Positions 22,468 to 33,752 of a stretch of DNA of 64,000 nt are shown piece after piece. This DNA is from Acestrorhynchus altus. Lineage: Eukaryota > Chordata > Actinopteri > Characiformes > Acestrorhynchidae. The position numbers and the translations under genes were made by a program. The stretch's first letter is position 1. Every line of letters begins with the position of its first letter. The notes beneath the pieces were generated by a model. It was not told the DNA's origin. It worked only from the letters and a program-made list of their open reading frames with translations, and did no database searches. The DNA lies in contig CM067505.1 of the NCBI GenBank assembly GCA_034509495.1, forward strand, positions 3,221,594 through 3,285,593, read 5' to 3'.

Positions 22468-22521
22468 AGAGAGAGAGAAGAGAGAGAGAGAGGAGAGGAG
22501 GAGAGAGAGAGAGAGAGAGAA
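22362..22521. repeat. Imperfect (GA)n / GGGA tract
   Basis: 160 bases of pure purine except one T, with GA broken repeatedly by GGGA. It is mirror-symmetric in many places. Confidence 0.95.
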
Positions 22522-22580
22522 AGTAAATGACAAAGCATTGATTGAATTATTGTGCAGTCTGTGTTTTTGAAAGAGTAAAA

Positions 22581-22582
<2 letters not shown>

Positions 22583-22627
<45 letters not shown>
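22583..22627. repeat. (GT)n microsatellite
   Basis: About 22 GT units. Confidence 0.96.
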
Positions 22628-22628
<1 letters not shown>

Positions 22629-22729
22629 TATGTGTGTAATAATGTATCTGGCAATAATACATACACAGTGTAGACTCTTGCACCACAACAGGTAGCTCCC
22701 TACAGTGTGTGGTTGTGTTTGTATAGGCT

Positions 22730-22741
22730 TGTGTGTGTGTG

Positions 22742-22812
<71 letters not shown>
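22730..22812. repeat. (GT)n microsatellite
   Basis: About 41 GT units with one GTTG slip at 22741-22744. Confidence 0.97.
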
Positions 22813-22815
<3 letters not shown>

Positions 22816-22922
22816 GTGTAGGGATTAGATGGAGATTAGAGTGATGATTACACAGCGTCTTCGCTCTAATGATCTGCACTGTTTATTCAGCTTATCATCC
22901 CCACAACACCCAATCCCCCAAC

Positions 22923-22984
<62 letters not shown>
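22923..22984. repeat. (CA)n microsatellite
   Basis: About 30 CA units with one CC interruption. It lies 110 bases from the GT array, in inverted relation to it. Confidence 0.97.
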
Positions 22985-22988
<4 letters not shown>

Positions 22989-23129
22989 AACAAACGGAGG
23001 CCGGACACAACAACAATTCCAAAACACAACTTGAAAGGGAGGGCAAGGCCTTCTCTATAATACCCCTGAAGGTGTCCTGTGGTATCTGGCGAGCATCCCA
23101 TACACTCACTGGACCACCTGCATTGCTTC

Positions 23130-23640
23130 AAGTCTTGCATGTCTAGGTTGCTCTGGGGTTGCCAGGTGTTTGCTGTGCTATCACACATGGTTTGGACGGT
23201 GCTACTTGTATACTAGTGTCATGAAAACAAAAGAGGGTTGCTAAACTGTTGCTATGTGGTAGTCCTGGTATTTAATGTGGTTGCCAGTGTGTGGCCAAAT
23301 ATGACCAAGTGCCAAAAGTGGCCCAAATGTATCTGCTATCTGATGCACTGTTATCACAAAACTTACATTTAGTCACAAACTGTGTGTTGAGAAACAGAGG
23401 AAGATGAATTGCTGTTGCTAGGTGGTTGCTATGGAATTTAAGTTGGTTGCTAGGGTGTTGTTTGGTATTTGATTTGGAATCAAACATGGTTTTAATGGTG
23501 CTACTAGTGTACTAGTATCATGAAATCACAAGAGGGTTGCTAGGCTATTGGTAGGTGGTTGCTGTGGAATTGAAGGTGGTTGCTAGGGTGTTGCTGGACT
23601 TTGCTTTGGTTCTGCAGGTGCTGCTAATTTAGGATAATTA
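23130..23640. repeat. Degenerate 'ttgctaggtggttgctatgg' minisatellite
   Basis: Words 'gttgctagg', 'ggttgctatgg' and 'tgttgctg' recur throughout, and a ~300-base superunit ('atggttt..ggtgctacttgta/tactagt') appears at about 23187 and 23486. Confidence 0.7.
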
Positions 23641-24349
23641 AACAGGGACCCATATGCTGAATTTCTGTTATAAACACACCGTTCCTGATCGCACGGGACA
23701 TCCTGGATCTCACAAGCAAAAACCTGGCAGAAAACAAGGAGGATGAAGATGAAGAGGAAGAAAAGAGTGTGGGATAAAAGTGCGGCTCGTTGCTTTGCAC
23801 TGCAGTGTTATTTGAGTCGGGTTTACTTTGGCCTGGAAGGACCTTCTACACTGATTTAAACTCAAGCTTTGGCTGCATTGTTCTCTTCACACAATGCTTA
23901 AACTGAACGAGAGCTTGGAGAAAGACTCGGAAAGAGACAGACTAAGAACAGAGAACAGCTGGAGCCTGCCTTCCACCCTGCTCCCCCAGCCCACCCTGCC
24001 CCACCGCAGTCCCACGTGGAGGTATTAGCCAGAGCCCCTCGGCAGCGAGTGTGAGACATTACAGTGACCCCTCTCACGAGGGCGCTGCCCTCAGTGCTGT
24101 AGCATCCACCCACACACTCAAACACACACACATTAGTTCACATTAACACACACACTTATACTGCCGCTGGCGTGGCCCACACAGGCATTTAGTGCTAACT
24201 CCTCCAGAGGGGTCGGGGTGGGTGTGTTACGGAGTAAAATATGCATGTGTTTCAGTGCTGACCTCATCTCTCGCGCCTCCGGGCTACACTAACTCTGCCG
24301 ACTGTTCGGACACATGCATGCGTGCTGGTTGTACATTAGTTTAGTTTGG

Positions 24350-24388
<39 letters not shown>

Positions 24389-24414
24389 CACACACACACA
24401 CATCCATATGTATA

Positions 24415-24457
<43 letters not shown>
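24350..24457. repeat. (GT)n-TATA-(CA)n-(GT)n inverted microsatellite
   Basis: GT run 24350-24382, then tatata, CA run 24388-24401, then an AT-rich bridge and a second GT run at about 24423-24448. The CA block can pair with either GT block. Confidence 0.9.
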
Positions 24458-24458
<1 letters not shown>

Positions 24459-24519
24459 CCACTGAGTGTACCGGAGTGTACGCACTCCTCTCCATGCCTG
24501 CATGCGCTCTGATCTCCCC

Positions 24520-25030
24520 CATTACAAGGTCGATTAAGCCACTAATCCCCGAAATACACGCGTCCAACAGCACGACAGTGCAGCGAGAGGAACAAACGCA
24601 CTCAGGAGGAAAAAACGGCTGGGGCTTTGGGCCTAAGCCCCCTGCTCCAATACCGCGTTCTGCTGAGCACGAGCGGCCCGGTGTGTTTCGGGGATTAGCA
24701 GCAAACTCGTCCCTCTGTAAAACTACCTTACGAGCTTCATGAGCCCTCGCCGAAAGCACTGGATCAGGAAAACATCACAGCAACATCGGGAGCTCGTCCC
24801 AGGGGCCTCCAATTTAATTAACATCCCTCGTAAACTTCCGTCCTACGGAGCCGAGGCTTCTGGTGGCCTCTGAAAGAAAAGGGCAGTGGCATAATTGATG
24901 TAATGGGATTCGTTTCAAGAAGCGAATGCCCACCATGGCTGTCGTTAGACCCGTTTAAGGGGGCTTTATTGTCTTTCGTATTCAGCTGTGGTATCTGTCT
25001 CCGTGTTCTCCATAAATAATTGACACATTA
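24520..25030. other. Single-copy, CpG-containing block with homeodomain-type sites
   Basis: There are no repeat landmarks. 'tccaatttaattaacat' (about 24810) and 'cataaataattgacac' carry homeodomain-type cores, and several CpGs occur. Opposed frames at 24289-24759 (-) and 24314-24742 (+) have no recognised protein motif. Candidate conserved non-coding element. Confidence 0.3.
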
Positions 25031-25139
25031 CGACCTGTAGGGGCACTGCTGCCCTGTCTGACACCTTCTCCTGACATTCAACCTGTGAAATACTTTGCCA
25101 AAACAAAAAGAGCCAGTAAGTTCTGACTGCAGATGACTT

Positions 25140-25345
25140 AATCTGTTGGTTCCAGGTCTGGGGATTGAACCAGTGACCTTCTAGCGTCTCTGAAACACAA
25201 ATGTTGGTCCAGAACATCTCCAGAAATCCTCAATCTTTTGTTTCAGCTCAACTTCACGGTTCCAATCCCAGTCCCAGTCCCAGGAATCAAACTAGCAACC
25301 TTCAGTTCTCATACCTACTTATGGAGTCCTGGGATAAAGTCCCAG
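25140..25345 (-). repeat. SINE-like fragment with B-box complement
   Basis: 'ggggattgaaccagtgacctt' (about 25159-25179) is the reverse complement of a tRNA B-box context (aaggtcactggttcaatcccc). The same words appear at 48620-48645 in forward orientation. 'ggaatcaaactagcaacctt' may be a second decayed copy. Confidence 0.5.
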
Positions 25346-25739
25346 CCTTTAACAAAAAGGGTCAATCAGTTTGCTGGTTACTCTGTAAGTGGAGGAGGGC
25401 GGTGCACTGGTGGGGATCCAGGAAGTGAAATTAACGACACAGGCCTGTTATTTATAGGCATGAACTGACATTATATTACATTACTTACATTGTTTGTATC
25501 ACTGTATCTTCTGTACATTACACTCCTGATGGGGTTACCCCTAGACCACCACGTCAATGCTTAGCCCCCCTATTCATGAATGTTCTCTAACCTACAGCTG
25601 CCTAAGTTTACTCCTAAAATAAGACAATGCTTTTAAGCCCTGCCACGTCACCCACTAACATTAATCTCAACGTGTATGTCAGTCTAATCCATAACAATAA
25701 TTATACTGTACATCATATTTAACAGTCTGCCACCGACAC

Positions 25740-26100
25740 AAAGAAGAAGGTTCCATTCCATTTCCATTTCCACTCACATTTATGGCATTTAGCAGAAAGA
25801 TCCTTTGAGATCCCTTCAGAACTCCAGTAGCCTTAACTTTCATTTTTACTTTCAGTGGAAGCCAGTGTGAAAAGGTTTTATTCCGAGCCATTTTGGAGCG
25901 TTACTATTGGTTCATTCATCATGACATTCAAACACGATGTAAGGAACAGCAGCCAGATTCAGGCGTTAATTAGAATCTGGCAGTTAAACACAATATTAAT
26001 TTTAATCTATAGTGGCCAAAAATGTTCATATGTATCAGCATTAACTTTGTGCCAGCATATTATTAGAATTCCTGCCGGGATGTATTAGGAAGAGGGTAAT
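25740..26100. repeat. AT-rich interspersed repeat with a relative near 62130
   Basis: 'attggttcattcatcatga' and the preceding 'ttcagtggaagccagtg' have counterparts at 62100-62165. Extent uncertain. Confidence 0.4.
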
Positions 26101-26329
26101 ATTTTATTTCTTGCTCTAACAATTCACCACTAAAAGCACACATTTTGACTCACAGTATCAATATAAAGCTATAAAGAAAAACTGCAACATGTTGCAGGGT
26201 CTCTCTGGGAACAGTTACCATGGCCGAGTGGCACCAGGACTGTGTGTGTAGTGTTCATGGACATTAACTGGTGAGGTTAAAAAATTGGATCTCTCTGTTT
26301 TGTGCTGCTTTGTCCATATAATGAGGCCC

Positions 26330-26640
26330 TAAAAGCGTTTTTAGTGACCTGATTGCTGCGAGCCCCTCTGCGGCACCGGCTCTGGTGAAGTTATCCCCGC
26401 TGCCCTTGGAGCAGGTGAGCGGCTGGAGAAGGGGGAAGTGTCACTGATGGATTTCTCAGAATGCATCAGTAAAATAAAATACCTGTTTTTGTGTTTCTGA
26501 CATAAATTACAGACTTTTGCTCCTTTTCCTCGACAGCCACATTTCTGTTATGATTACAGAGTGAGTGCTGCGGTAATTACGGGGAATTTTTCAAATGATA
26601 CGTCCTCTGGCTTTTTCTTCTCTCAGGATTGTGTGAGAAT
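26330..26640. other. Single-copy block, nothing coding recognised
   Basis: GC-richer core 26360-26430 followed by AT-rich DNA. No repeat words. Possible non-coding conserved sequence, unproven. Confidence 0.25.
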
Positions 26641-26664
26641 CGGCTTAACCTTTCATTAGAGCCC

Positions 26665-26666
<2 letters not shown>

Positions 26667-26737
<71 letters not shown>
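26667..26737. repeat. (GT)n microsatellite
   Basis: About 35 GT units. Confidence 0.97.
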
Positions 26738-26868
26738 TGTGGGTGTGTGAAGTGTGGACTAGTGAGACTCAATCAGTGCCCATGTCTGTTGGAGTGTGAG
26801 CGGCCATCCATCAGTTCCCGTTTATTCAATTCCATAAGTCATCAGAACCTAGAACCACCATATCCCCC

Positions 26869-26872
<4 letters not shown>

Positions 26873-26924
<52 letters not shown>
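26873..26924. repeat. (CT)n microsatellite
   Basis: About 25 CT units. Confidence 0.97.
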
Positions 26925-26929
<5 letters not shown>

Positions 26930-27204
26930 CCATCCCTCAGGGCTCAAGGCCTATGCTGTATTGCAGTGCACCGCAAAGTAGCGAACAAATCGTTTGGAAT
27001 GACTCTTTTGAGCGAGTCAGGTGGAATGATTCAGAACTCGCTGAAAGCGCTTCGTCTTATTAGACAGATTCACATTATTAAGTATTAAAACTATGATTGT
27101 GTTCATATATAAAACATATTCTATCTGTGGGCTCCTGCATTACATACTGTTAATGGTAAAATAAAGGATCATAGGGATCATATTCATCAAGTGTAAGAAT
27201 GCTG

Positions 27205-27425
27205 ATCTGGTATCTGGTATCTGCTCTCTCTGGGTGGGTAATTGGTGCTCTCTCCCCATTTCCCACCCAGTCTGATGCTGGCTGAGGGTCTGTTAGCTGT
27301 TCTACTGGTTATGGCGATGGTTTGTTTCACATGTATCGGCGGGGACACGTGCTTGTCTCCCTAGTGTTGGGAGCGTTGCGATTTCAAATTGGTGGGGAAA
27401 TTGGACTGAAAACAAAAAAAATAAA
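27205..27425. repeat. Interspersed repeat ending in an A-rich tail
   Basis: The region with 'acacgtgcttgtctccctagtgttgggagc', 'gggaaattggactgaaaac' and a terminal aaaaaaaataaa looks like a retroposed element, by resemblance to common fish repeats. Family not named. Confidence 0.4.
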
Positions 27426-28129
27426 CATACGAGAGCTGATGTTGGATCAGTCTGTTTACTCTGAGAAGTTTGATGAATGATGTCCAGCGTTGGTTATTTT
27501 GATTGGTCACCATAGTCAGCCACTGTCACCTTTGTTTGGTCTGCAGTGGCCTGAATCTAACAGTTGTTGGGACAGAACCTTGTGGTGAGGATTTCAATCG
27601 TTCCTTGTGATGTGGGGCGACACACTGTCCCAACTGTGCTGCAGAAGGAGCTCCAGGTAGTGTCCTTTTGTGGCTATGAACGGTGTACTAGTAGAGGACC
27701 ATTTCAGATAGTTACTGTAGTAACTGCCTGTTGGAAGTAACTCTACCATAATTTGATGTCTCATGCAGATTCAAAGTCTGACCTCTCTCAGAAATGAAAG
27801 GAAAACGTCTGCTGCCACAGGCTTGTTTACATTGCCGTGACTATGCCACTGTCAATCAGGCAGAGAGGCAATCAGTCTGAAACACCCACACACTCCTGGT
27901 CAGGCAGAGATGATGATGGTTTTCCTTGTTTTTTACTCCATTTGAAATTTACATTTTTTTTTGTTTAAAGCCGAGCTTGTTTAATCCTCAAATCGTAAAA
28001 TGTTCAGGACCACCAAGACGTGCTCCAAACTGGTAACCCCTTTGAGAGCGTCATAAAGGGGAAACTGCAGCACACACATAATGCAAGTTTCAAATATCAA
28101 GTTGAAGATCAAGATTTTTGTGCTCCCCT

Positions 28130-28560
28130 CAATTTTCCATCCAAAACAGCCACAGAGCATGATGCAACCACCACCGTGCTTAACAGTTGCTATAACGTTC
28201 TCGAGGCTGGATGCCTCAGTCCTTTCCTCATCTAATGAGTTCCTCTAGAATGTATGAAAGTGTTGATTTTGGATCGGGCTTCCTTCTTGGATGCCTGTTA
28301 CAATGTAACACTGACTTGACTCTAGATCGTAATGTTCATGTTCCAGCAGCTTCCTCTTCCTGGCAGCCTCGGGTTGTTCCTGACCATCTGGAACAGTTCT
28401 CTCTCCCGAGGGTGATAGTTTGGGTCTTCTTCCAGACCTTGTTGGCTACACCTCCCAATAACTTGTACTTACAGACTTTGTATGAGTCCACACTTCAAAA
28501 AATCCCAAAATCCCTGCCATGCCCCACAGCAAACAGGTTTTTCACTCTGAGTAAGTTCCT
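28130..28560 (-). pseudogene. Tc1-like transposase remnant
   Basis: The minus strand near 28146-28190 translates TVKHGGGCIMLCGC, matching the Tc1 transposase signature TVKHGGGSIMLWGC. Further upstream on that strand, decayed but recognisable transposase-like sequence continues to about 28560. It has multiple stops and is non-functional. Confidence 0.6.
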
Positions 28561-28649
28561 TGAAAAGGGCCCCGAAAGCCCTGAGCTGTGCTCCCCCAGT
28601 CAGACCCCCTCTCGAAAACTCTCAGCATGAGGCTTTTCTGGAACCGTTC

Positions 28650-29230
28650 TTTGAGGGCAGGAGTGGAATAATTAATTACCACGTGGCTGATTGGGTAATT
28701 AGTATGTAGTGGCTGTAGGAATGAGAAGTCCATTAATACTGCTTATTTATGACACCTCAATGACTAATTAATTATGTTGGAGAGGGGAGGGGGGGGTGGG
28801 GGCTGGTGCAGGAAGTGTAGTATAGGTACTCGGACCTAACGGCCATTAATAATGCATTTCCGTCACCTTTTCCAAAGGTTTCGCTCATGAATAACTGATT
28901 TCGTAACTAAGGAAAGCTGGCAGGGGGATTGGGGGAAAGGGTACAGAAATGTAAAATCTTGCATGAATTTACATCCATAAAAACGATTACGGTTTATACT
29001 TTGCTCATCCTTTTCATCCGAGCACATGCATCATCCACTAACTGTGGCGTTATACCGTGAGCGGAGGGTGGAGAAAGGAAAAAAAAAACACGAATGTTTA
29101 TAATGCAATGAAATTCATTCTACTCCCACACTAAGTCAACGATGAGTCAATTTGCGGTGGTATTGGATGGCAAGGAGGCAGAATGCAAATGCAGAAGCAC
29201 AACAGCGGCGATAAAAGTTTTTCGTAATAA
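28650..29230. other. TAATTA cluster in unique AT-rich DNA (candidate enhancer)
   Basis: TAATTA occurs at 28669, 28673, 28696, 28765 and 28769, i.e. five cores in 106 bases, followed by 'ccattaataatgcattt'. Repeats are absent across the block. Such clusters are known binding sites for antennapedia/LIM/paired-class homeodomains. Activity is inferred. Confidence 0.4.
28778..28806 (+). other. G-rich run, potential G-quadruplex
   Basis: Runs GGGG, GGGGGGGG and GGGGG separated by single bases. It can supply four G-tracts of three or more. Confidence 0.35.
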
Positions 29231-29970
29231 TTACTTTTGTCTCTAACTGAAACTACGCGGGAAAAAAAACCGGAAAACATGTATTTTGTGCACAAGTCCC
29301 TGATCTGCAGTGTTGGGCCACGAGCAAGTGGCTGTATGGAAAATGCTCAATTAAAAATGAGGCATCAATTATAAAGTTCATAATGCAGTGTTTGGAGAAC
29401 AGTGACTTCATGTGAATGCAATTTGTCCAAACAACACCCTGCACTAACATCTTACAACATGCTGAGCTGTACGCCTGAATGCCCAACTCCAGTGCTGTGT
29501 ATCTTCATGAGCTTGCGGCCCTACAGCCGTGTATTAAAGCAGTAATTTGATTTGTATTATTACCCCAAATGTAGTGGCTTGTCCGCAGCGGTGGATAAAG
29601 TACAGAGAAACTGCCCTTAAGTGAAATTCTGGGTACTGTGTCAAAACCTTATTCAGCAGTAAACGCGAGGACGTTGATGGTGGGGGTCCAAACATCTGAA
29701 ACACAAAGGTTCTGTTTTGCATTCCTTTGAAAGGTTCACCCCGAAATTAGTCATATGGAAAACACCCGTGGGGTTATGGAGGAGCTGTAGGTTGTGGGAA
29801 GACTAATCAATTGGAAGGGATTAAGTGGAAGTTCCAAATCCCACTGGGGCGACCAGACTTGTGAGAACATATCCTTTTGCAAGTTGCACCTTGACCACCT
29901 TTAGACAGACATCTACATTCTGGCAGAATCCTTGGTTAAACATTAGACCCCCAACCAGAATTGGTTGAGT
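29230..29970. other. Intergenic, nothing recognised
   Basis: AT-rich, without microsatellites. The frames at 29253-29486 and 29534-29722 (both minus) have no recognised similarity. Confidence 0.3.
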
Positions 29971-29977
29971 TCAGTTA

Positions 29978-30321
29978 AATATGAAATCAAGGGTATTATA
30001 AAGAGGAAGGGAAGCATTTTGGAGCATTGCTGTGAGGATTTGATTGCATTCAGCATCAATAGTGCATTCAGCATCCCAGACGTATTGGACGGAGCTCCAT
30101 CATGCCGTAGAACACACAGCACAATGCTTTATACCCCTTATGCCTGGCATTAGGCATGGTGCCAAGAGGGTCATGTCTGTATATATGCTCCAGAAAGTCC
30201 TATTCTATTGGCAGTACGTCTCTATGGGGACTAGACAAGCTGTGTGTATGCATTAGCACTTAAAGTAGCTCAATGGATTTGTTTAAATCGATCTCCACAA
30301 ACGTATGGACATATAGTGTGT
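29978..30321 (-). repeat. R1 repeat copy
   Basis: Starts 'aatatgaaatcaagggtatta', continues through 'ttggagcattgctgtgaggattt', 'tggacggagctccatcatgcc' and 'gctccagaaagtcctattctattggcagta', and ends 'aacgtatggacatatagtgtg' (right terminus). Near-complete. Confidence 0.75.
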
Positions 30322-30399
30322 ATTCAGTTGAGTTGATACAGGGAAGGTCGTTCCAAATATTAATGTTAGCTTGCTGTCTCCGTCCCACCACCACAGTTT

Positions 30400-30575
30400 G
30401 GAGCAGCCGTGGCCTGGTGGTGAGGGAACCAGCCTTGTGACTGGAAGGTTGTCGGTTTGAATCCCTGAACAACCCAGATGCTCTCTGGCTGGTGTGGTTA
30501 CAGCTGCTCACTGCCACACTAGTGTGTGGATGGGTTAAATGCAGAGGACAAATTTGGGTCTACGAGCACCATTAG
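30400..30575 (+). repeat. tRNA-derived SINE
   Basis: A-box-like 'tggcctggtggtgagg' (30409-30425) and B-box-like 'ggtttgaatccc' (30453-30464) are spaced as in tRNA genes. A non-tRNA body ends 'gggttaaatgcagaggacaaat...gtctacgagcacc'. The last part recurs at 39903-39960. It is not a functional tRNA: no acceptor-stem pairing is evident. Confidence 0.65.
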
Positions 30576-30599
30576 CACCATTGGTAAGGCGTGTTTAGG

Positions 30600-31510
30600 G
30601 TCTCTGTCCGGCCGGAACACCAAATTAGCCCAAGTTTTAATTGTCTAGCTGCTGGTTTGAAGTTAAGCTGAACAATTAAAGGCTTATTTCAGCCTGAGCC
30701 GAGTTCCTGTGCAGTTCCTGTGGCGGAGTTCAGGGTGAGAAGTCTCTGGCCTGTTTCAGTTTCTCCTCAGAAAGTCTTGTGAGCAGTGGTGTCGCCTGGG
30801 GTCTGTGTGCTTGAGTAAATTATTATTATTTTTACAGTGTAATTACCTACTGTAGTGCAGGACGGATGCTGCTGGACCCGGCGATCAATCAGCTTGTAAT
30901 AAGACTCGCATAAGGGCCAGTGAAGATTGACTGCAGCTCGCGTGCACCACGCCGAGTTCACTTTCCAATCAGCCCTGTCCCGCGGGACGCTACGGGGCTG
31001 CTGCTGCAGCTGCCTGCCATGGGACGGCCCACCAACCTCAGGAATGTTCTCCTTCTTTCTCTGTTTACACATTTGTGCACTCCAGAGTTCACCACCATGC
31101 TTCACAGTAGGCAGGGTGTTCTTTTCAGCATATGATGATTTATGATGATCAAGGACACGTTCGCTGTTCTATCCCTAGAAGTCTGCCCCCATGTGGATAC
31201 AAATATATAGCGAGAAAGCCTCTGACTCTGAAAGCCTGGAGTCACTCCTCCACAGACTCAATTACTACTAAATTACTGCTAATTCAAATGTGTAACGTTA
31301 GAATCAGAAGGTGCAGAAGCTTAGAACATGGATGGAGAAGGCTTTGGAGGTGCACATCAGCTTCGCTCCAACCTAAGAACAACAAACTTCACATTACCTG
31401 ACAAAACCGTGTGTACAATAATAACTTTAAGGCAAACTCATAATAAAGGGAGGAATCCATTGAAAGTTTGGAAGCCGCACTTTGGACAGAACTCCTACAC
31501 TTGTTTTAAT
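30600..31510. other. Intergenic with a small Tc1-like remnant near 31085-31130
   Basis: 'caccaccatgcttcacagtaggcaggg' is the reverse complement of a decayed transposase TVKHGGG region. The rest has no recognised feature. Confidence 0.35.

Positions 31511-31511
<1 letters not shown>

Positions 31512-31550
<39 letters not shown>
31512..31550. repeat. (GT)n microsatellite
   Basis: About 19 GT units. Confidence 0.96.
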
Positions 31551-31551
<1 letters not shown>

Positions 31552-31779
31552 TGGCCAGCACATAGAGTGATCCAACCAGCACACAATATTTTCTGCAATA
31601 AAAGCAGGGGGGAAAAAAAGAGAAGAGGAAAAGTCTAGTGTCTCAGTAGTCAGAATTAATTGCTGGTGTGTGAGTGGGTTAAAGAGAATGGTAGGGGGCG
31701 AATTTGGTGGGTCAGGAATAAAAATGGAGATGAGAACGTGTGGGTTATTAAAAGAAGAAATGTGAGTATCTAAAAGGTG

Positions 31780-31935
31780 ATTTAATTAAGTGAGAGGGCC
31801 ATACTGCACTTTAATTACATTTTTCAACGCGCTCATCGCGACTGATTGATCTATTTTCTTCCACCGGTGTAGCAAAGCCTGGCCTGTGCACAATGCAGGT
31901 TTGCAGAGCTTCAAGCCAGACTCTGTAAGGCAGGC
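31780..31935. other. Unique block with homeodomain-type sites
   Basis: 'gatttaattaagtg' and 'ctttaattacattt' cores followed by CpG-containing 'caacgcgctcatcgcgac'. Candidate non-coding element. Confidence 0.25.
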
Positions 31936-32279
31936 TCTCACTTCTGGTGAGGTGGATACTCACTACTCACGTCTGACGTAGTATAGTGTATAGTGTAGTT
32001 ATTCCTAGACAGCAATCAGAAAGCAGTCTGTCTGATGAGTACTGAACTGTAAGCCGTGAGAACATCCCACCAGACTGACTCAATATTTGAACCGCAGGTT
32101 TGACATTCAGCTACTAATTCAAAAGCATGAACCCTTGTAAACTGTTTAGTTTAACGTCCCAGAGGGTTCTATTTTAGGGCCACTGAAGTTCAGCCCATAA
32201 ATATGGAAATGAAAGGGAAAAGCACATGTAAGGGCGCTGCTACTATAAGGTATCATACGTACTGGATTATATACTGGAG

Positions 32280-32322
32280 TATATATATTATATATTATAT
32301 ATTATATATACTATATACAGAT
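32280..32322. repeat. TATATTA-rich short tandem repeat
   Basis: Repeated tatatat/tatta words with self-complementary character. Confidence 0.8.
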
Positions 32323-32597
32323 TTGGCTTTGTGTCGGCACTAGTTTAAGAGTAAAACGTGAGTTTCTGGTTTCTGGTTTGGGCTGTTCTAGGTTAAACAA
32401 CTGCTAAAAAGAATCGAAACCTGATTGGTTGTTTTCTTTGTAACATCCTAATAAGATAAGATCAGATCATTTGATTGGGAGCCTACACTTTAATGTGTCC
32501 CATCCTCCAAATTGCTTCAAATGTTGGCTAAATGCCAGGTCCACGAGGGGTCGTTCACTTTGGAACAGCTTTCTGTGATGTCACATCACGTGCAGCT

Positions 32598-33141
32598 ACT
32601 GTATTTATACAGTATTTATACAGTATTTTTACAGTATTTATACATGTATTTATACAGTATTTATACAGTATTTATACATGTATTTATACATGTATTTATA
32701 CAGTATTTATACAGTATTTTTACAGTATTTATACATGTATTTATACATGTATTTATACAGTATTTATACATGTATTTATACATGTATTTATACAGTATTT
32801 ATACAGTATTTTTACAGTATTTGTACATGTATTTATACATGTATTTATACAGTATTTTTACAGTATTTATACATGTATTTATACAAGTATTTATACATGT
32901 ATTTATACAGTATTTATACAGTATTTTTACAGTATTTATACATGTATTTATACATGTATTTATACAGTATTTATACAGTATTTTTACAGTATTTATACAG
33001 TATTTATACAGTATTTATACAGTATTTTTACAGTATTTATACAGTATTTATACAGTATTTATACATGTATTTATACAGTATTTATAGATGTATTTATACA
33101 GGATTTTTACAGTATTTATACATGTATTTTACAGATACTGT
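32598..33141. repeat. Minisatellite of mixed 11- and 12-bp units
   Basis: The whole stretch is a string of three unit types: tatttatacag (11), tatttatacatg (12) and tatttttacag (11), with a few single-base variants. The order is non-random (see findings). Frames of 191-268 codons across it read repeated Tyr-Leu-Tyr-Ser-Ile/Val-Phe words and are array by-products. Confidence 0.95.
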
Positions 33142-33189
33142 ATCATTTCTTCTTCAAGTACACGGCAGACAGGTTGGCAAATCCTCCAG

Positions 33190-33430
33190 TGGACAAGACC
33201 TGCGGTGTAGAAAATATCTTTGTGCAGATTTTTTGGGGCACATTTCTAGCTCTGTTTATATTAATTCTAAAATGCAATAGAATTCAAAATGCTTTGTTTG
33301 GAAGAAAAAGAGCACATAAATCCTCATCCCATCTATGAAGCATGGTGGAGGGAGCATCATTGCTCCTTCCTATCATTGAGGGAACAAAGAATTCAGGGAA
33401 GTATCAAAAACACTACAGGAAATTATGAGA
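33190..33430 (+). pseudogene. Tc1-like transposase remnant
   Basis: 'atgaagcatggtggagggagcatcattg' (about 33337-33364) translates as the MKHGGGSII-type transposase signature. 'gaagaaaaagagcac' upstream may be the KRYVWRK region. No open frame. Confidence 0.55.
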
Positions 33431-33679
33431 ACTCCTACTTCAGCCTTAGTTAAATTAAGAAACACTGCTCATGTTAGACCACACATCTGTTTACTGGGCA
33501 TCTATTACAGGTGATTGATACGCTGCAGCTTATCTAGAGCACTGCGGTCTGATTGTTAAAAGAAACACACATAAGAGGAACCGATCACAGCTGTTCTAGC
33601 GTCGTTACATTGCTTCCAGTTAAGTGTTCATTGCTGCACATCGTATATGAATGTAAATGTGATAGTGGGAGACATTTAC

Positions 33680-33694
33680 AGAGAGAGAGAGAGA

Positions 33695-33748
<54 letters not shown>
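33680..33748. repeat. (GA)n microsatellite
   Basis: About 34 GA units with one GGGA break. Confidence 0.97.

Positions 33749-33752
<4 letters not shown>

Noticed and set aside
22209..22688. 159-codon minus-strand frame of Ser/Leu repeats
   Set aside because: Translation of the GA/CT tracts and the adjacent GT array.
24289..24759. 156-codon minus-strand frame
   Set aside because: About a third is a His-Thr microsatellite translation; the rest has no known similarity and overlaps a plus-strand frame.
30400..30475. Possible functional tRNA gene
   Set aside because: A- and B-box words are present, but no acceptor or anticodon stem can be paired; it is the head of a SINE.
32532..33338. 268-codon reading frame of Tyr/Ile/Phe/Val repeats
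   Set aside because: By-product of an 11/12-base tandem array lacking stop codons in two frames.
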